Assembly (NCBI GenBank): GCA_035935115.1
Contig: DASYXK010000019.1
Coordinates: forward strand, 1-13,433
Direction of reading: 5' to 3'
DNA length: 13,433 bases
Origin: TA-20 sp035935115
Lineage (GTDB): Archaea; Thermoproteota; Nitrososphaeria; Nitrososphaerales; Nitrosopumilaceae
The notes beneath the pieces are model-generated. The model made no database searches. It saw nothing but the letters and a program-made list of their open reading frames with translations, and was not told the origin of the DNA. The translations under genes were made by a program, and so were the position numbers. Positions 12,748 to 13,433 of the stretch are shown piece after piece. Every line of letters begins with the position of its first letter. Position 1 is the first letter of the stretch.

Positions 12748-13206
12748 GTGCTTACAGAAGGCGATGATGTTCCAGATTTTAGCTTAAAAGATGCAGATGG
12801 AAAATTGGTTAAAAAATCAGATCTAAAGGGGAAAAAATATGTTGTCTATTTTTACCCAAAGGATTTCACTCCAGGATGCACAACAGAGGCATCCGAGTTT
12901 GCCCAAGACTATAAGAAATTCAAGAATGCTGGAATAGAGATAATTGGAATAAGTCCAGATGATGAAGAGTCTCACAAAAAGTTTGGCGAAAAGATGAAAG
13001 TGCCATTTATTTTGCTTGCAGATACTCATACCGAGGTTGCAAAGAAGTTTGGAGTATGGGGCAAAAAACAGTTCATGGGTCGCGAATACATGGGTGTAAA
13101 CAGGTCAACCTTTTTGGTAAACGAAAAAGGAAAAATTTTCAAGGTATTTAAAAAAGTAAAACCTGCAGGACATGCACAAGAAGTCCTAGAGGCTTTTAAA
13201 AATTAG
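12748..13206 (+). CDS. bcp: Peroxiredoxin, Bcp/PrxQ family, one-cysteine type
   Basis: A 152-residue thiol peroxidase that reduces hydrogen peroxide and organic peroxides. The chain shows the thioredoxin-like fold of the family: PDFSLKDADGK, then VVYFYPKDFTPGCTTEASEF with peroxidatic C44, T41 in the active-site TxxC, IGISPDDEESHKKF, and the conserved arginine R119 in GVNRSTFLV. The family's usual resolving cysteine five residues after the peroxidatic one is serine here (S49), and C44 is the only cysteine in the protein, so recycling must use an outside thiol such as thioredoxin. The GTG start fits a TATA-like box at 12717-12725. Its stop directly abuts the stop of the convergent partial gene. 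Divergent from the aquaporin, which may admit peroxide or ammonia, but a functional link is only a guess. Confidence 0.95.
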   Translation: MLTEGDDVPDFSLKDADGKLVKKSDLKGKKYVVYFYPKDFTPGCTTEASEFAQDYKKFKNAGIEIIGISPDDEESHKKFGEKMKVPFILLADTHTEVAKKFGVWGKKQFMGREYMGVNRSTFLVNEKGKIFKVFKKVKPAGHAQEVLEAFKN

Positions 13207-13433
13207 TTAAGGTTTCCAGCCAGCTGGCAGTGTACCGCGTTTTGGTTTTGGCGGTTCTGGTGCAACTTGAACAGTTTGAGCCGTTGCAGATCCACCCTTG
13301 AATTGTTTGTCTGGAGGATGATACGACAATCTTGCTCTTGTTGCAAAATACTTGTTTCCAGTATAACCTGTAGAACTGGTTGTTGCATATGCTGGTGCAA
13401 CTTCGCCAGATGATATCGATGATGTAGATGGTG
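13207..13433 (-). CDS. Partial protein with Pro/Thr/Ser-rich C-terminus (5' end beyond the window)
   Basis: An open frame enters from the right edge and ends at TAA 13207-13209, giving 74 residues of the C-terminus. It reads PSTSSISSGEVAPAYATTSS, then TGYTGNKYFATRARLSYHPP, then low-complexity DKQFKGGSATAQTVQVAPEP, ending PPKPKRGTLPAGWKP. The Ser/Thr-rich and Pro-rich stretches suggest an exposed or extracellular linker and tail, but no signal peptide or domain can be seen from this part. The same region in another frame also lacks stops, but its composition is repetitive and unconvincing. Its stop codon lies directly against the peroxiredoxin stop, with no gap. I do not recognise the family. 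Confidence 0.7.
   Translation of the reverse strand, partial: PSTSSISSGEVAPAYATTSSTGYTGNKYFATRARLSYHPPDKQFKGGSATAQTVQVAPEPPKPKRGTLPAGWKP

Noticed and set aside
13203..13400. Minus-strand frame beginning MHQHMQQP
   Set aside because: It is a shifted reading of the Pro/Thr/Ser-rich partial gene and is dominated by repeated Gln/His codons with no other support.
1..13433. CRISPR array, insertion sequence, phage genes or integration site
   Set aside because: No spaced repeats, terminal inverted repeats, transposase, integrase or partial tRNA copy was seen. The tRNA-Arg gene has no neighbouring duplicate that would mark an attachment site.

Overview
The window looks like chromosomal DNA from an ammonia-oxidising-type archaeon of the Nitrososphaerota (Thaumarchaeota), probably close to Nitrosopumilus or Nitrosarchaeum. 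The evidence is a class I (archaeal) lysyl-tRNA synthetase, a full archaeal TFB, a solo Lrp/AsnC RAM-domain protein, AT-rich DNA with frequent TTG/GTG starts, and TATA boxes placed about 20-27 nt upstream of start codons, the arrangement of leaderless archaeal mRNAs. The placement is inferred from gene content and style, not from a database search. I see no CRISPR array, transposase, phage gene or rRNA.

Layout: (1) 1-3310, plus strand: 3' part of lysS, a tiny membrane protein overlapping it by one base, a long coiled-coil protein preceded by a possible 13-codon leader peptide, a solo RAM-domain protein, and a thioredoxin-reductase-like flavoprotein with degenerate NADPH-binding motifs. (2) 3327-5330, minus strand: an MFS drug exporter directly downstream of a MarR-type regulator, with a 16-bp palindrome over the marR start as probable operator. 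(3) 5619-6197, plus: a ferritin-like (Dps-like) protein divergent from marR. (4) 6198-8000, a decayed or fast-changing stretch: a pseudogene with one frameshift and no normal start codon (6320-6609), an unrecognised small helical protein, a four-helix membrane protein, and a SHOCT-domain membrane protein whose 5' end seems split by a frameshift. (5) 8161-9075, plus: tfb. (6) 9137-10559, minus: a 59-aa cysteine-rich protein, a 53-aa acidic protein, a J-domain/TPR protein and a 64-aa protein. (7) 10692-12670, minus: a secreted Ig-like-domain protein, tRNA-Arg(GCG), and an aquaporin. (8) 12748-13206, plus: a one-cysteine peroxiredoxin, ending directly against a Pro-rich partial gene on the minus strand.

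A loose theme is redox and stress handling: thioredoxin-reductase-like protein, Dps-like ferritin, peroxiredoxin, a MarR-controlled exporter, a J-domain protein and a cysteine-rich metal-binding candidate. They are not one operon, and I do not claim a single new defence or metabolic system. The most rewarding items are two small genes in an apparently empty stretch (9137-9530), two likely frameshifts (near 6446 and 7930-7958), the flavoprotein without recognisable NADPH motifs, the unusual aquaporin selectivity filter, the marR palindrome, and the tRNA with an A3-C70 mismatch and almost no room for a 5' leader.
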